Part shown: positions 1-8,945 of the stretch, one piece after another
Layout of the letters: every line of letters begins with the position of its first letter
How positions within the stretch are numbered: the stretch's first letter is position 1
DNA from: CAYYJS01 sp964472315
GTDB lineage: Bacteria > Verrucomicrobiota > Kiritimatiellia > UBA8416
NCBI GenBank assembly: GCA_964472315.1
Contig: CAYYJS010000020.1
Location: forward strand, 1 to 58,063
DNA: 58,063 nucleotides
Direction of reading: 5' to 3'
Translations under genes and position numbers: made by a program
The notes under the pieces: model-generated
The model's input: only the letters and a program-made list of their open reading frames with translations
Told to the model about the DNA's origin: nothing
Database searches by the model: none

Positions 1-83
1 GGCTTCTACGGCCCCTCATGCAGGAGTATCTCGCATGAATCTTCAACACCGTTCTACCCTCAAGAAGCGTCTTGTTGGGGCAA

Positions 84-473
84 TCATGTTAAGGTCGCTA
101 TTCGGCTCTTGCGGGGACGTCCGCCTTTCAATCCGTTTGAGGCGCTGCTGGCGGCTTTTCGTTCGCTCTTGACTGAACCGCCGCGGCGCCCCATTTCCGA
201 TGCCGCATCCTTCAAGTTCTGCATGCGGAAAGGAAAATCCTCGGGATGGGCAAGTATCGCTGTGTGTAGATCAATGTCGCCCACCTCCCATCGGATGTGT
301 CCGTGTCCGCAGTATTGAACGTTGAAGATCTGACCTGAAGGCAGATCTGCCAAGTACGGGAAGTTGGCGAAAGAGGCGAAATACCCGACTTCCTCGACCA
401 CCAGATAGACCCCTTCGGGCGTCACCAGTTTGACTTCAGCTTGTCTTCTTGCGCTTGTTCCATTCATGTTCAA
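84..473 (-). CDS. DUF2442-family protein, putative partner of a two-gene TA-like module
   Basis: A 129-residue protein whose core (roughly residues 13-85) resembles the DUF2442 family. It has a basic tail with RRGGSVKSERKA and GGRPRK motifs that often ends such proteins. DUF2442 genes commonly sit beside DUF4160 genes, as here: the upstream gene at 436-678 overlaps it by 38 nt, so the two are probably translationally coupled. The family is often called toxin-antitoxin-like, but a biochemical role is not established to my knowledge. Two nearby Met codons (473 and 467) are possible starts. The stop is followed 5 nt later by a weak attC-like sequence. Family assignment is fairly firm, function is not. 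Confidence 0.75.
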   Translation of the reverse strand: MNMNGTSARRQAEVKLVTPEGVYLVVEEVGYFASFANFPYLADLPSGQIFNVQYCGHGHIRWEVGDIDLHTAILAHPEDFPFRMQNLKDAASEMGRRGGSVKSERKAASSASNGLKGGRPRKSRIATLT

Positions 474-678
474 TCAGCTCCTTGTTGGCCTCAACCAGCC
501 GCACGATCTTGCGCAACTCATGCTGCGGAAAACCCTCATTCACGGCAACCCTGACGGTCGGGCTCACCCAGAGTTTCGCCTCCGTCTGCTCGCGAATGAC
601 GTGGACATGAACCGGTTCTCCGCTCTCCTCACTGAAGAAAAAGAACCGATAGGATCCTATTCTCAGAATGGTCGGCAT
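436..678 (-). CDS. DUF4160-family protein, putative TA-like partner
   Basis: An 80-residue protein with the DUF4160 pattern: MPTILRIGSYRFFFFSEESG, then a PVHVHVIRE motif close to the usual PPHVHV, an acidic/aromatic strand, and a C-terminal helix ending in NKRKKTS. The family average is about 80 residues, so the gene looks full length. It is the upstream member of an overlapping pair with the DUF2442 gene. A purine-rich AAGGAC lies about 9 nt before the ATG. A second DUF4160 gene, frameshifted, occurs at 34512-34773 inside the cassette region, so the family is present twice here. The catalytic or binding role is unknown. Confidence 0.75.
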   Translation of the reverse strand: MPTILRIGSYRFFFFSEESGEPVHVHVIREQTEAKLWVSPTVRVAVNEGFPQHELRKIVRLVEANKELIEHEWNKRKKTS

Positions 679-708
679 ACGGGCTGTCCTTATTGTTGCA
701 AGAAGGTT

Positions 709-726
709 AACCTATTCGATTAGGTT
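709..726. promoter_or_regulatory. Inverted repeat upstream of the DUF4160/DUF2442 pair
   Basis: AACCTA and TAGGTT are separated by 6 nt, about 31 bp upstream of the DUF4160 start codon. The placement is that expected for an autoregulatory operator of a TA-like pair. No convincing -35/-10 combination was identified, so the role is inference. Confidence 0.35.
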
Positions 727-1269
727 TGTCGAGTGTCAGATTCTCTCTGCTCGGCATGACAGGAGCACGGGCGTCAAGGGACAGGCCATCAGGGCGTAAT
801 TCTGCATAAAGGTCGCCCAGAATCAGGTGATGTAATGCGTTGATGTTTGGCTCCTTACGAGCACGAACTGGAGTTGTTTCGACCATCCGGCCCCCTCGCC
901 ACTTCAAGGCCATGTCCCAGCCATCGGTACCGCACCAACGGCCGGTGACACCGGAAATCGAAGGAATCTGGCCAGTTCCGGGCACTCCCCCCTTCAAAAT
1001 CCGACTCGTTCCCCGCCCCACGCGTCAACCGCCGCGATCCTCGCGCGCAGATGGCCTGTCCCTTCTCTACCCTTCTCTACCCTCACGAGAGGGTCCTGAT
1101 CGCGTGTTTCGCTCCGGTCCGGAAACGATAAGAAAGAGGCCAACCGTTGGCATGACGTGTTTTGCAGGCTGAACCTGAGCGGCTCGATTGGCGGTTCCGG
1201 TTTTGAAAGCGCGGGCTTGACAGCGCGAGGCCCATCGCCGACTTTGGCTGCCGACGATCGGCATGTCCC
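727..1269. other. Intergenic stretch with a dispersed repeat and no credible gene
   Basis: About 540 bp between the DUF4160 gene and corA. Short open frames on both strands lack recognisable motifs or a clear ribosome-binding site and look random. The identifiable contents are the 61-bp repeat at 1008-1068 and a short pyrimidine-rich tandem (TTCTCTACCC twice) directly after it. The corA promoter must lie at the right end, but I cannot assign its boxes. Confidence 0.5.
1008..1068. repeat. 61-bp dispersed repeat, copy 1
   Basis: This 61-bp stretch recurs at 31679-31739 in the same orientation with 57 of 61 identical positions and no gaps, about 30.7 kb away. Both copies are intergenic and lie near accessory genes. 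It begins GTTCCCCGCC and ends CCTTCTCT. No coding potential is shared between the copies. It may be a small mobile or cassette-derived element. Confidence 0.7.
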
Positions 1270-2334
1270 ATGACAAGAATCCTACAGAGCGCCTCGCGCA
1301 AGATCGGGCTTCCTCCGGGATCGCTCGTCCATGTGGGCGAGCAGCGCGTCGAACAGTCCACCATTGCCGTCATCGACTTCAACGAGGACGTATTCACCGA
1401 ACGTCTGATCGAGAACGACGAGGAATGCCGGAAATTCATCGGCACCGATACCGTGTCCTGGGTCAATTTCACCGGCCTGCACGATGTGGCGCGGTTGCAG
1501 CGGCTGGGCGACCTGTTCCAGATCCACCCGCTCGTGCTCGAGGATATCCTCAATACCGGACAGCGTCCGCGGTTCGAGGAGGTGGACGACCGCCTGTTCA
1601 TCGTCGTCCGCATGCTCTACCGGCGGGCGGCGGGGCATGAGATCGTCTCCGAGCAGGTCAGTTTCCTCGTCGGGTGCGGCTACGTGCTGACGTTTCAGGA
1701 AGACGAAGGCGATGTGTTCGACATGATCCGCGAACGGCTGCGGCACGCGCGCGGCCGCGTCCGTTCCATGGGACCGGACTACCTGGCCTACGCCCTGATC
1801 GACGCCATCGTGGACAACTACTTCGTGATTCTGGACGACATCGGCATGGCCATCGAAGATCTCCAGGACGCCATCTTCGAGAAACCCGATCACAGCGCCC
1901 TGCGGCGGCTGCATGACCTGCGCAGCGACATGATCTTCATTCGCAAGGCCCTCTGGCCCATGCGGGAGGCCGTCAGCGCCATGGAGAAGACGGACAATGT
2001 GCTGATCGCGCGGGCGACGCGTCCCTACCTGCGCGACGTGTACGAACACACCGTGCAGGTGATCGATTCCATCGAGACGATGCGCGACATGCTCACCGCC
2101 GCCATGGAGATCCACATGTCGAGCACGAGCAACCGCATGAATCAGGTCATGCAGGTGCTGACGGTGATCGCCACCATTTTCATTCCGCTGACGTTCATCG
2201 TCGGCGTCTACGGCATGAACTTCGAGTTCATGCCCGAACTCAAATGGCGCTACGGCTACGCGGCCATCTGGGGCGTGATGATCGCCGTCGCCGGCGTCAT
2301 GCTCGCCTTTTTCCGCCGCCGCCGCTGGCTCTGA
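1270..2334 (+). CDS. corA: CorA-type magnesium/cobalt transporter
   Basis: This 354-residue protein is the length of a typical CorA channel. It has a cytoplasmic N-terminal alpha/beta domain, a long helical stalk (roughly 190-290) and two C-terminal membrane helices. The YGMN selectivity signature (YGMNFEFMPEL, about residue 315) follows the first helix, with a basic cytoplasmic tail (RRRRW). CorA forms homopentamers in the inner membrane that pass Mg2+ (also Co2+ and Ni2+) down the membrane potential. The ATG at 1270 is used because the family-like sequence (ILQSASRKIG) begins there. The gene stands alone; no M-box-type riboswitch was recognised upstream. Confidence 0.93.
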   Translation: MTRILQSASRKIGLPPGSLVHVGEQRVEQSTIAVIDFNEDVFTERLIENDEECRKFIGTDTVSWVNFTGLHDVARLQRLGDLFQIHPLVLEDILNTGQRPRFEEVDDRLFIVVRMLYRRAAGHEIVSEQVSFLVGCGYVLTFQEDEGDVFDMIRERLRHARGRVRSMGPDYLAYALIDAIVDNYFVILDDIGMAIEDLQDAIFEKPDHSALRRLHDLRSDMIFIRKALWPMREAVSAMEKTDNVLIARATRPYLRDVYEHTVQVIDSIETMRDMLTAAMEIHMSSTSNRMNQVMQVLTVIATIFIPLTFIVGVYGMNFEFMPELKWRYGYAAIWGVMIAVAGVMLAFFRRRRWL

Positions 2335-2512
2335 CGACGGTCTTGGCGACCATGGCGGGGGCGACGTCCGGGGGCGCGGGCGGCACGGTGCGTGCGAACC
2401 GGCTTCGCCAGGCATTTGTCCCGCATGGGATGCGTATCGGCTTGATCAACGCCGCCCCAAGCTGGTCTAATGGCGGCGCTACGGGTGACGAATCGGAGCA
2501 GGAGACGCGACC

Positions 2513-3706
2513 ATGAGCAAAGTTCTCATTATCGGTGCCGGCGGTGTCGGCGGCGTGGTGACGCACAAGTGCGCGCAGGTGCCGGCGGTGTTCGGCGAGA
2601 TCATGCTGGCGAGCCGGACACCGTCGAAGTGCGAGGCGATCGCGGCCCAGTTGTCGCGTCCGATCCGGACGGCGGGGGTGGATGCGGACGATGTGCCCGC
2701 GTTGACCGCGCTGCTGCGGGATTACCGGCCGGACCTGGTCATCAACGTGGCGCTGCCCTATCAGGACCTGCACATCATGGAGGCGTGCCTCGCGGCGGGC
2801 GTCGACTATCTCGACACCGCGAACTACGAACCGCCCGATACCGCCCGGTTCGAGTATCGATGGCAGTGGGCGTACCACGACCGCTTCCGGGACGCCGGCC
2901 GCATGGCGCTGCTCGGGTCCGGCTTCGACCCGGGCGTCACCAGCGTGTTCTGCACCTGGATCCGCAAGCACCACCTCGACGAGGTGCGCGAGCTGGATAT
3001 CATCGACTGCAACGCCGGCAGTCACGGGCAGCCGTTCGCCACCAATTTCAACCCGGAGATCAACATCCGCGAAGTCACCGCCAAGGGCCGCTACTACGAG
3101 AGCGGCGCCTGGCGCGAGACCGCGCCGCTGTCCGAGCACCGGCGCTTCACCATGCCCGAGGCGCTCGGCGATCTGGAAATCTACCTCATGTATCACGAGG
3201 AACTCGAATCGCTGGCGCGCCATCTCCCCGGTCTCGAACGCGCGCGGTTCTGGATGAGTTTCTCCGCCAACTACCTCAACCACCTGGACGTGCTGCGGAA
3301 CGTCGGCATGACGCGCATCGATCCGGTCCGTTTTCAGGGCCAGGACATCGTCCCGCTGCAGTTCCTCAAGGCGCTGCTGCCCGATCCGGCGTCGCTGGGG
3401 CCGCTCACCAAGGGCAAGACCTGCATCGGGTGCCAGGTGCGGGGGCTGAAGGACGGCCGGCCGAAAACGGTTTTCGTCTACAACATCTGCGACCACGAAG
3501 CGTGCTACGCCGAGGTGCGGTCGCAGGCGATCAGCTACACCACCGGCGTGCCGGCCATGATCGGCGCGAAGATGATGCTGACGGGCGCCTGGCGCGGCCG
3601 CGGCGTTTTCAACATGGAAGAATTCGATCCCGACCCATTCATGGACGCGCTGAACCGTCACGGCCTGCCGTGGCGGGTCATCGAAGGCGAAGTCTTCGCG
3701 GGATGA
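2513..3706 (+). CDS. Carboxy(nor)spermidine synthase (saccharopine dehydrogenase family)
   Basis: A 397-residue saccharopine-dehydrogenase-like enzyme with an N-terminal Rossmann motif (IIGAGGVGGVV). A conserved body runs through GSGFDPGVTSVFC and CNAGSHG and ends in FNMEEFDPDPFM. This subfamily reductively condenses L-aspartate semialdehyde with putrescine or diaminopropane using NADPH, giving carboxyspermidine or carboxynorspermidine in the cytoplasm. The following gene starts inside its stop codon and encodes the matching decarboxylase, which strongly supports the pathway assignment. A GGAGACGCG stretch just upstream of the ATG can serve as Shine-Dalgarno. Which diamine is preferred cannot be told from sequence. 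Confidence 0.88.
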   Translation: MSKVLIIGAGGVGGVVTHKCAQVPAVFGEIMLASRTPSKCEAIAAQLSRPIRTAGVDADDVPALTALLRDYRPDLVINVALPYQDLHIMEACLAAGVDYLDTANYEPPDTARFEYRWQWAYHDRFRDAGRMALLGSGFDPGVTSVFCTWIRKHHLDEVRELDIIDCNAGSHGQPFATNFNPEINIREVTAKGRYYESGAWRETAPLSEHRRFTMPEALGDLEIYLMYHEELESLARHLPGLERARFWMSFSANYLNHLDVLRNVGMTRIDPVRFQGQDIVPLQFLKALLPDPASLGPLTKGKTCIGCQVRGLKDGRPKTVFVYNICDHEACYAEVRSQAISYTTGVPAMIGAKMMLTGAWRGRGVFNMEEFDPDPFMDALNRHGLPWRVIEGEVFAG

Positions 3707-4884
3707 AGCCGCACGCCCTCCCCACGCCCTGTTACGTTGTCGATGCCGGCGCGCTGCGGCGCAACCTCGATATCCTCGCCGGTGTCAGGCAACGCACGGG
3801 GTGCCGCATCCTGCTGGCGTTGAAGGCGTTCGCCATGCACCGGGTCTTCCCGCTGCTGCGCACCGCGTTGGATGGGGTGTGCGCCAGCTCGCCCGACGAA
3901 GCGCGCCTCGGCCGCGAGGCGTTCGGCGGCGAAGTGCATGCCTACGCCGCCGCGTTCGGCGAGGCCGACATGGCGGCCTTGACCGGCCTGTGCGACCACA
4001 TCAGTTTCAACTCCTTCACGCAATGGCGGCGGCATCGCGCGGCGGTCCAGGCCGCCGGCCGGCCGATCGCGTGCGGGCTCCGCATCAACCCGCGGCACTC
4101 CGAGGGCCGCGTGCCGCTCTACGACCCCTGCGCGCCGGGTTCGCGCCTGGGGTTGCCGCGCGCGGCGTTCGCAGGCCAATCGATGGAAGGAATCTCCGGG
4201 CTGCACTTCCATACGCTGTGCGAGCGGAACGCCGATGCCCTCGCCCGCACGTGGGCGGTCGTCGAACGCGATTTCGCCGATCTGTTCGGCGGCCTGGCGT
4301 GGCTCAACTTCGGCGGCGGGCATCACATCACGCGCGCCGATTACGACCTCGACCTCCTGGACCGGATCGTCCGCGGCGCGCGCGACCGCTACGGCGTGCA
4401 GGTGTACCTCGAGCCGGGCGAAGCCGTGGCGCTCGATGCCGGCGTTTTCGTGACGACCGTGCTGGACATCGTGCATAATGACCGTGACATCGCGATTCTC
4501 GACGCCTCCTGCACCTGCCACATGCCGGACGTTCTGGAGATGCCCTACCGCCCGCGCGTCTTCCGCGCCGAAGGCTGGGATGGGAGCGCCAGGCCGCCGC
4601 CGGGGGCCGAGCGCGGCGTCGCGGCCGGCGAGGCGCGGCATACGTATCGTCTGGCCGGGGTGTCGTGTCTGGCCGGCGACGTCATCGGCGACTACGCGTT
4701 CGACCGTCCGCTGGCCATCGGCGACCGGCTCGTGTTCGAGGACATGGCCATCTACACGATGGTCAAGAACACCACGTTCAACGGCATCCGGCTGCCGTCG
4801 ATCGCGCTCCATGAGCCGGCGGGCGGCGATACCGAGCTCGTCCGCACGTTCGACTACGGCGACTTCCGCGACCGGCTGTCCTGA
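3703..4884 (+). CDS. nspC: Carboxy(nor)spermidine decarboxylase
   Basis: A 393-residue PLP-dependent decarboxylase of the alanine-racemase-fold III group. The PLP lysine is in LALKAFAM (K41); a GLHFHTLCE motif, a glycine-rich phosphate loop (NFGGGHHI), EPGEAV and the C-terminal CLAGD active-site cysteine segment follow. It removes the carboxyl group from carboxy(nor)spermidine to give (nor)spermidine, the second step after the preceding gene. The ATG at 3703 overlaps the upstream TGA (ATGA), indicating translational coupling. A longer in-frame extension to 2470 exists but runs across the upstream gene and has no protein-like content, so it is not used. Confidence 0.9.
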   Translation: MKPHALPTPCYVVDAGALRRNLDILAGVRQRTGCRILLALKAFAMHRVFPLLRTALDGVCASSPDEARLGREAFGGEVHAYAAAFGEADMAALTGLCDHISFNSFTQWRRHRAAVQAAGRPIACGLRINPRHSEGRVPLYDPCAPGSRLGLPRAAFAGQSMEGISGLHFHTLCERNADALARTWAVVERDFADLFGGLAWLNFGGGHHITRADYDLDLLDRIVRGARDRYGVQVYLEPGEAVALDAGVFVTTVLDIVHNDRDIAILDASCTCHMPDVLEMPYRPRVFRAEGWDGSARPPPGAERGVAAGEARHTYRLAGVSCLAGDVIGDYAFDRPLAIGDRLVFEDMAIYTMVKNTTFNGIRLPSIALHEPAGGDTELVRTFDYGDFRDRLS

Positions 4885-4892
4885 GGCCGCGC

Positions 4893-6308
4893 ATGAAAGG
4901 CATACCCATAATGGCAACACCGTTCCAGCAGACGATCCTGTGTATCGGCGCCGGCTACGTCGGCGGCCCGACGATGGCGATGATCGCGCGGCACTGTCCC
5001 GACTGCAAAGTCATCGTCGCCGACATCAATGCCGCGCGCATCGCCGCGTGGGAGAGCGACACGCTGCCCATCTACGAGCCCGGGTTGATCGAGGTCGTAC
5101 GCGAGGCGCGCGGGCGGAACCTGTTCTTCACCACGGATATCCCCGCGGGCATCCGCGAGGCCGACATCATTTTCGTCAGTGTCAACACGCCGACCAAGAC
5201 CGTCGGCATCGGCGCGGGCCGGGCCGCGGACCTGCAGTACTGGGAAAAGACCGCACGCGAGATTCTGAAGCACGCCGACCGCGACAAGATCGTCGTCGAG
5301 AAGAGCACCCTGCCCGTGCGAACCGCCGAGGCCATGTCCCGCATCCTGGAATCCGGCGGCAAACCGGTCCGCTTCGAAGTGCTGTCGAATCCCGAGTTTC
5401 TGGCCGAAGGGACGGCCGTGGCCGATCTCGAACATCCGGACCGCGTGCTCGTGGGCGCGGCCGGGACGCCGGCCGGGCGCACCGCCCAGCGGCGGCTGGT
5501 CGACATCTACGCGCATTGGGTTCCGCGCGAGCGCATTCTCACCACCAACGTCTGGTCCAGCGAGCTCTCGAAGCTGGTGGCCAACGCTTTCCTCGCCCAG
5601 CGCATCAGCTCGATCAACAGCATCTCGGCCCTGTGCGAGGCTACCGGCGCCGATGTCGACGAGGTCGCGCGCGCCATCGGCATGGACTCGCGCATCGGGC
5701 CGAAGTTTCTGAAAGCCAGCGTCGGATTCGGCGGCTCGTGCTTCAAGAAGGACATTCTCAACCTCGTCTACATCGCCGAGAGCCGCGGCCTGACGGCCGT
5801 GGCCGACTACTGGCGCAAGGTGGTCGACCTCAACGATTATCAGGCCGACCGGTTCGTGACCGCGCTCGTGTCACGCATGTTCAATACCATCGCGGGCAAA
5901 CGCATCGCGGTGTTCGGGTTCGCCTTCAAGGCCGATACGGGGGACACGCGCGAAAGTGTCGCCATCCGCGTCTGCCGGTTGCTGCACGCCGAGCGCGCGG
6001 CGGTCGTGGTGACCGATCCCCAGGCGCTGCCGAACGCCCGGCGCGACCTGGCGGACATCGCGGACGAGGTCGCGTTCGAGGCCGACCCTTACGCGGCGGC
6101 GGCCGGCGCGCACGCCATCGTCCTCCTGACCGAGTGGCGCGCCTACCGCGACCTCGACTACGCCCGCATCCTGGCGGCCATGGAGCAGCCGGCCTTCGTG
6201 TTCGACGGGCGCAACCTTCTGGATCATGAACGCTTGCATGCGCTGGGCTTTAACGTGTATCCGATCGGCAAGGCCGCCATGACGCATTTCACGCCGACAA
6301 CGGCATAA
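4893..6308 (+). CDS. ugd: UDP-glucose 6-dehydrogenase, animal/plant-like type
   Basis: A 471-residue NAD-dependent dehydrogenase that oxidises UDP-glucose twice to UDP-glucuronate. The N-terminal CIGAGYVGGPTMAMIA, the SVNTPTKT strand and LSNPEFLAEGTA match the long eukaryote-like UGDH branch rather than the short E. coli type. The catalytic cysteine is in FGGSCFKKD (C283 from this start). Central and C-terminal UDP-binding domains follow, with AFKADTGDTRES. Two ATGs are possible: 4893 and 4911, the latter giving MATPFQQ. The next gene, 13 nt downstream, uses its product, so the two form a UDP-xylose branch, probably for surface glycans. Confidence 0.92.
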   Translation: MKGIPIMATPFQQTILCIGAGYVGGPTMAMIARHCPDCKVIVADINAARIAAWESDTLPIYEPGLIEVVREARGRNLFFTTDIPAGIREADIIFVSVNTPTKTVGIGAGRAADLQYWEKTAREILKHADRDKIVVEKSTLPVRTAEAMSRILESGGKPVRFEVLSNPEFLAEGTAVADLEHPDRVLVGAAGTPAGRTAQRRLVDIYAHWVPRERILTTNVWSSELSKLVANAFLAQRISSINSISALCEATGADVDEVARAIGMDSRIGPKFLKASVGFGGSCFKKDILNLVYIAESRGLTAVADYWRKVVDLNDYQADRFVTALVSRMFNTIAGKRIAVFGFAFKADTGDTRESVAIRVCRLLHAERAAVVVTDPQALPNARRDLADIADEVAFEADPYAAAAGAHAIVLLTEWRAYRDLDYARILAAMEQPAFVFDGRNLLDHERLHALGFNVYPIGKAAMTHFTPTTA

Positions 6309-6321
6309 CGGGAGAACGACG

Positions 6322-7269
6322 ATGAAGGCGATGACACGAAAACGCGTGGTGGTGACCGGCGGCGCCGGCTTTCTGGGCTCGCATTTGTGCGAGCGGCTGC
6401 TGGCGGCGGGACACGATGTGCTCGCGGTCGACAACTTCTTCACCGGGCGGAAGGACAACGTGACGCACCTGCTCGACAACCCGCATTTCGAACTGATGCG
6501 TCACGACGTGACGTTTCCGCTCTACGTCGAAGCCGACGAGATTTTCAACCTTGCCTGTCCCGCCTCGCCGGTGCATTACCAGTTCGATCCCGTGCAGACG
6601 ACCAAGACCAGCGTGCACGGCGCCATCAACGTGCTGGGGCTGGCCAAACGCATCAAAGCCAAAGTGCTGCAGGCCTCGACCAGCGAAGTCTACGGCGATC
6701 CGAATGTGCACCCGCAGCCGGAATCCTACTGGGGGCACGTGAACCCCTGCGGCATCCGCGCCTGCTACGACGAGGGCAAGCGCTGCGCGGAGACGCTGTT
6801 CTTCGACTATCACCGGCAGTACAAACTGCGCATCAAGGTGATCCGCATTTTCAACACCTACGGACCGCGCATGCACCCCCACGACGGCCGGGTGGTGTCG
6901 AACTTCATCATGCAGGCGCTGCGCGGCGAACCGATCACGTTGTACGGCGACGGCTCGCAGACGCGCTCGTTCTGCTACGTCGACGATCTGATCGAGGGTA
7001 TGATCCGGCTGATGAATACGCCCGACGAGTTCACCGGGCCGGTCAACGTCGGCAACCCATCGGAGTTCACGATCAAGGAACTGGCCGAGCTGGTGATCGA
7101 GATGACCGGGGCGCGGTCGAAACTGGTCTACATGCCGTTGCCGTCCGACGATCCCAGACAACGGCAGCCGGACATCGCGCTGGCCAAGTCCGCCCTCGGC
7201 TGGGAGCCGCGGGTGTCCCTGCGACAGGGCCTGGAGAAAGCCATCCCGTACTTCCGGCAGTTCGTCTGA
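6322..7269 (+). CDS. uxs: UDP-glucuronate decarboxylase (UDP-xylose synthase)
   Basis: A 315-residue extended short-chain dehydrogenase/reductase. It carries the NAD-binding TGGAGFLGSHL, the family-defining DNFFTGRKDN and HDVTFPLYVE segments, and the YDEGKR active-site Tyr/Lys pair. NTYGPRM and GDGSQTRSFCYVDDL, typical of UXS, follow. It converts UDP-glucuronate to UDP-xylose with tightly bound NAD+, directly after the UDP-glucose dehydrogenase in the same operon. A GGGAGAACGACG leader precedes the ATG at 6322; an alternative in-frame ATG lies at 6331. The enzyme appears complete and cytoplasmic. Confidence 0.93.
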   Translation: MKAMTRKRVVVTGGAGFLGSHLCERLLAAGHDVLAVDNFFTGRKDNVTHLLDNPHFELMRHDVTFPLYVEADEIFNLACPASPVHYQFDPVQTTKTSVHGAINVLGLAKRIKAKVLQASTSEVYGDPNVHPQPESYWGHVNPCGIRACYDEGKRCAETLFFDYHRQYKLRIKVIRIFNTYGPRMHPHDGRVVSNFIMQALRGEPITLYGDGSQTRSFCYVDDLIEGMIRLMNTPDEFTGPVNVGNPSEFTIKELAELVIEMTGARSKLVYMPLPSDDPRQRQPDIALAKSALGWEPRVSLRQGLEKAIPYFRQFV

Positions 7270-7309
7270 ATCAGGTGCTACAGTCACAACCTTTGGCGGG
7301 TTGTTCGAT

Positions 7310-7462
7310 ATGGCGGGCATCCATGACACACCCTGGGATCTGACGATCTGGCGGCACTTTCGCATCGCGCTGCCAGCGACGTGGGAACTGCTATCAGATC
7401 GTCGGCGAACCCCCCAAGCCGTTCCGCATCATGCCGGGGTGAGCGGCCCGGGAGCGCAATGA
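7310..7462 (+). pseudogene. Possible N-terminal remnant of an unidentified gene
   Basis: A 50-codon open frame whose start reads WDLTIWRHFRIALPATWELL, a protein-like pattern (a strand followed by LPxxWE), after which the sequence loses character and stops. It may be the leftover 5' end of a longer gene. The rest of 7270-7510 shows nothing recognisable. Confidence is low because no family could be named and no downstream continuation was found. Confidence 0.25.
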
Positions 7463-7510
7463 AACGTAACGCACGCTGGAACAAGACCGTAGCCCTCTAC
7501 GACGCCGTGT

Positions 7511-7966
7511 TCAGGATGACAACATGACGAAGGTGATCCCGGGGTTGCGGCGGTCGGTGCGCAGCGACGCACGCAGCGAGGGACATTGGTCGAGCAGGCG
7601 GCGACCTTCGTCGGTGGCGTCGGAGTAATCGTCGCCCGCGAGGCTGCCGCGCACCTGCCGCCGGCTCGCGGCCGCGCGCAAGTGGCTACGGACCGCTTGC
7701 CGGATGGCGCCGCCGGTGCCGGACGAGCCCCACCCGTGGATGACGCGCACGACCCGCGTGGCGCGGCCGCGCGCCGCCGCGAGTTCGCGGTCCAGCCGTG
7801 CGAGCGCTTCGTCCACGGTCGGGAGCCCGGCTTCGAGGTTGATCGTCTGCACCGTCGCGGCGGCCGGCCGGCGCGTTTCGCGCACAACGGAGGTGTGGCG
7901 CCGGCAGAACGGACAGAGTCCCGAAGCTGCCGGCATCTCGTTGCCACACGTATCGCAGATCTTCAC
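7511..7966 (-). CDS. Smr-domain protein with N-terminal zinc ribbon
   Basis: A 151-residue protein in two parts. Residues 1-25 form a CxxC...CxxC zinc ribbon (CDTCGNEMPAASGLCPFC). Residues about 40-150 are an Smr domain with the IHGWGSSGTGGAIR motif, the counterpart of the HGxGxG signature of MutS2/Smr nucleases. Stand-alone Smr proteins are linked to nucleic-acid nicking or mRNA cleavage at collided ribosomes. The aspartate-x-histidine part of the canonical nuclease motif is not clearly seen, so activity is uncertain. The ATG at 7966 follows the barrel gene's stop by 5 nt, so the two may be co-transcribed. Confidence 0.75.
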   Translation of the reverse strand: MKICDTCGNEMPAASGLCPFCRRHTSVVRETRRPAAATVQTINLEAGLPTVDEALARLDRELAAARGRATRVVRVIHGWGSSGTGGAIRQAVRSHLRAAASRRQVRGSLAGDDYSDATDEGRRLLDQCPSLRASLRTDRRNPGITFVMLSS

Positions 7967-7971
7967 ATCCG

Positions 7972-8520
7972 CTACTTGCCCAGGCGGAAGCCGAGGGCCA
8001 CGCCGGCGACCCAGTGGTTGAAATCGGCCAGGGCGTCGGCGAAGGTGCCGCCCTCCGAATCGACGTCCAGCCAGATGTAGCGGAAGTCGGTCTCGACGAA
8101 CATCCGGTCGGAAATCGCGACGTCAAACCCAAGTCCGAGGTGCCAGCCGAAATCGAATTCGGACTCGGTATCCTCGCCCTCGGCGGTGGTTCGCGTCCAA
8201 TATGCGCCGCCACCACCCAGGATGAACGGGCTGAGCGCGCCATCGCGTCCGAGCAGGAACAGCATCGCGCTCAGATGAATGGGAATGAACTCGAGATCGA
8301 CCCCGTGCTCCAGTTCATCGGTGTGGTAGTAGATCGCCGTATCGATGAAGACCACCTCGCGCCAGTCCATGCGGAAGAAGCCGCCTCCCAGAAAGGCGCC
8401 GTCTTCGGCATCGGGGAACCGCATGTAGCCGCCCCGCACACCCACGTCCGCCTGCCCGGCGTTCGTCAACCCCGCGATGAGCCCCGCCATTGCCACTGCC
8501 GCCCAGATGCGCCGTTTCAT
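7972..8520 (-). CDS. Outer-membrane beta-barrel protein
   Basis: A 182-residue exported protein: a basic start (MKRRIW), a hydrophobic signal segment ending near NAGQA, then alternating hydrophobic/polar strands rich in Gly and aromatics. The C-terminus is VALGFRLGK, a pattern typical of small OmpW/OmpA-like barrels. The ATG at 8520 is chosen because AGGAAAGG lies about 9 nt upstream; the ATG at 8529 would leave no spacing to that site. It precedes the Smr gene on the same strand. Ligand or function cannot be deduced. A second barrel of similar style is encoded at 55656-56372. Confidence 0.75.
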   Translation of the reverse strand: MKRRIWAAVAMAGLIAGLTNAGQADVGVRGGYMRFPDAEDGAFLGGGFFRMDWREVVFIDTAIYYHTDELEHGVDLEFIPIHLSAMLFLLGRDGALSPFILGGGGAYWTRTTAEGEDTESEFDFGWHLGLGFDVAISDRMFVETDFRYIWLDVDSEGGTFADALADFNHWVAGVALGFRLGK

Positions 8521-8784
8521 ATTCCCCATCCTTTCCTGCTGCCTGACACCCCGGTTTGCGCCGAGCCGATCCCGACTCGAACGTCGGCGGAAGTATAGGA
8601 CGGTATGGCCGTCGATGGCAAGCGCGGCTGCAGCTTGCCCATGGGGCCGCGAACCAGTCCAGCCCGGCAATCCCGGATGTTGGTGACAAAGAGATCTGTC
8701 ACCTCGCGCCGCCCACCGCCCTTGCCGTCGGTGAAGGCAAACGCTCGCTTGTCATGGGCGGCGGGTCTGGGCTAGATTGGCCCT

Positions 8785-8889
8785 GTGAAGCGCTTCTCCA
8801 ATCGCCGCCCCGAGATCCCCTGGGACGCGCGCATCGGCTGGAAAACGGTCGAGGCCGACGGCCGCGCCATCCATGTCGTGCGCTGCTGA
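8785..8889 (+). CDS. Possible 34-residue small protein of unknown function
   Basis: A GTG-initiated frame reading (M)KRFSNRRPEIPWDARIGW then 16 more residues before TGA. The composition looks protein-like (basic N-terminus, spaced Trp/Ile) and it fills the gap before the ABC exporter operon. No strong ribosome-binding site or family match was seen, so it may be chance. Confidence 0.2.
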   Translation: MKRFSNRRPEIPWDARIGWKTVEADGRAIHVVRC

Positions 8890-8945
8890 GGCAGTCGCCG
8901 GGGCGGCGCCATCGGCGCGCGGCGCGGCGTTAGGATACAGGGGCG

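Noticed and set aside
38..79. attC-like sequence 5 nt after the DUF2442 stop (CCCCAACAAGACGC...GTTGAAG, minus strand)
   Set aside because: Only about 42 bp with a poor palindrome; too short and weak to call, although the position is suggestive.
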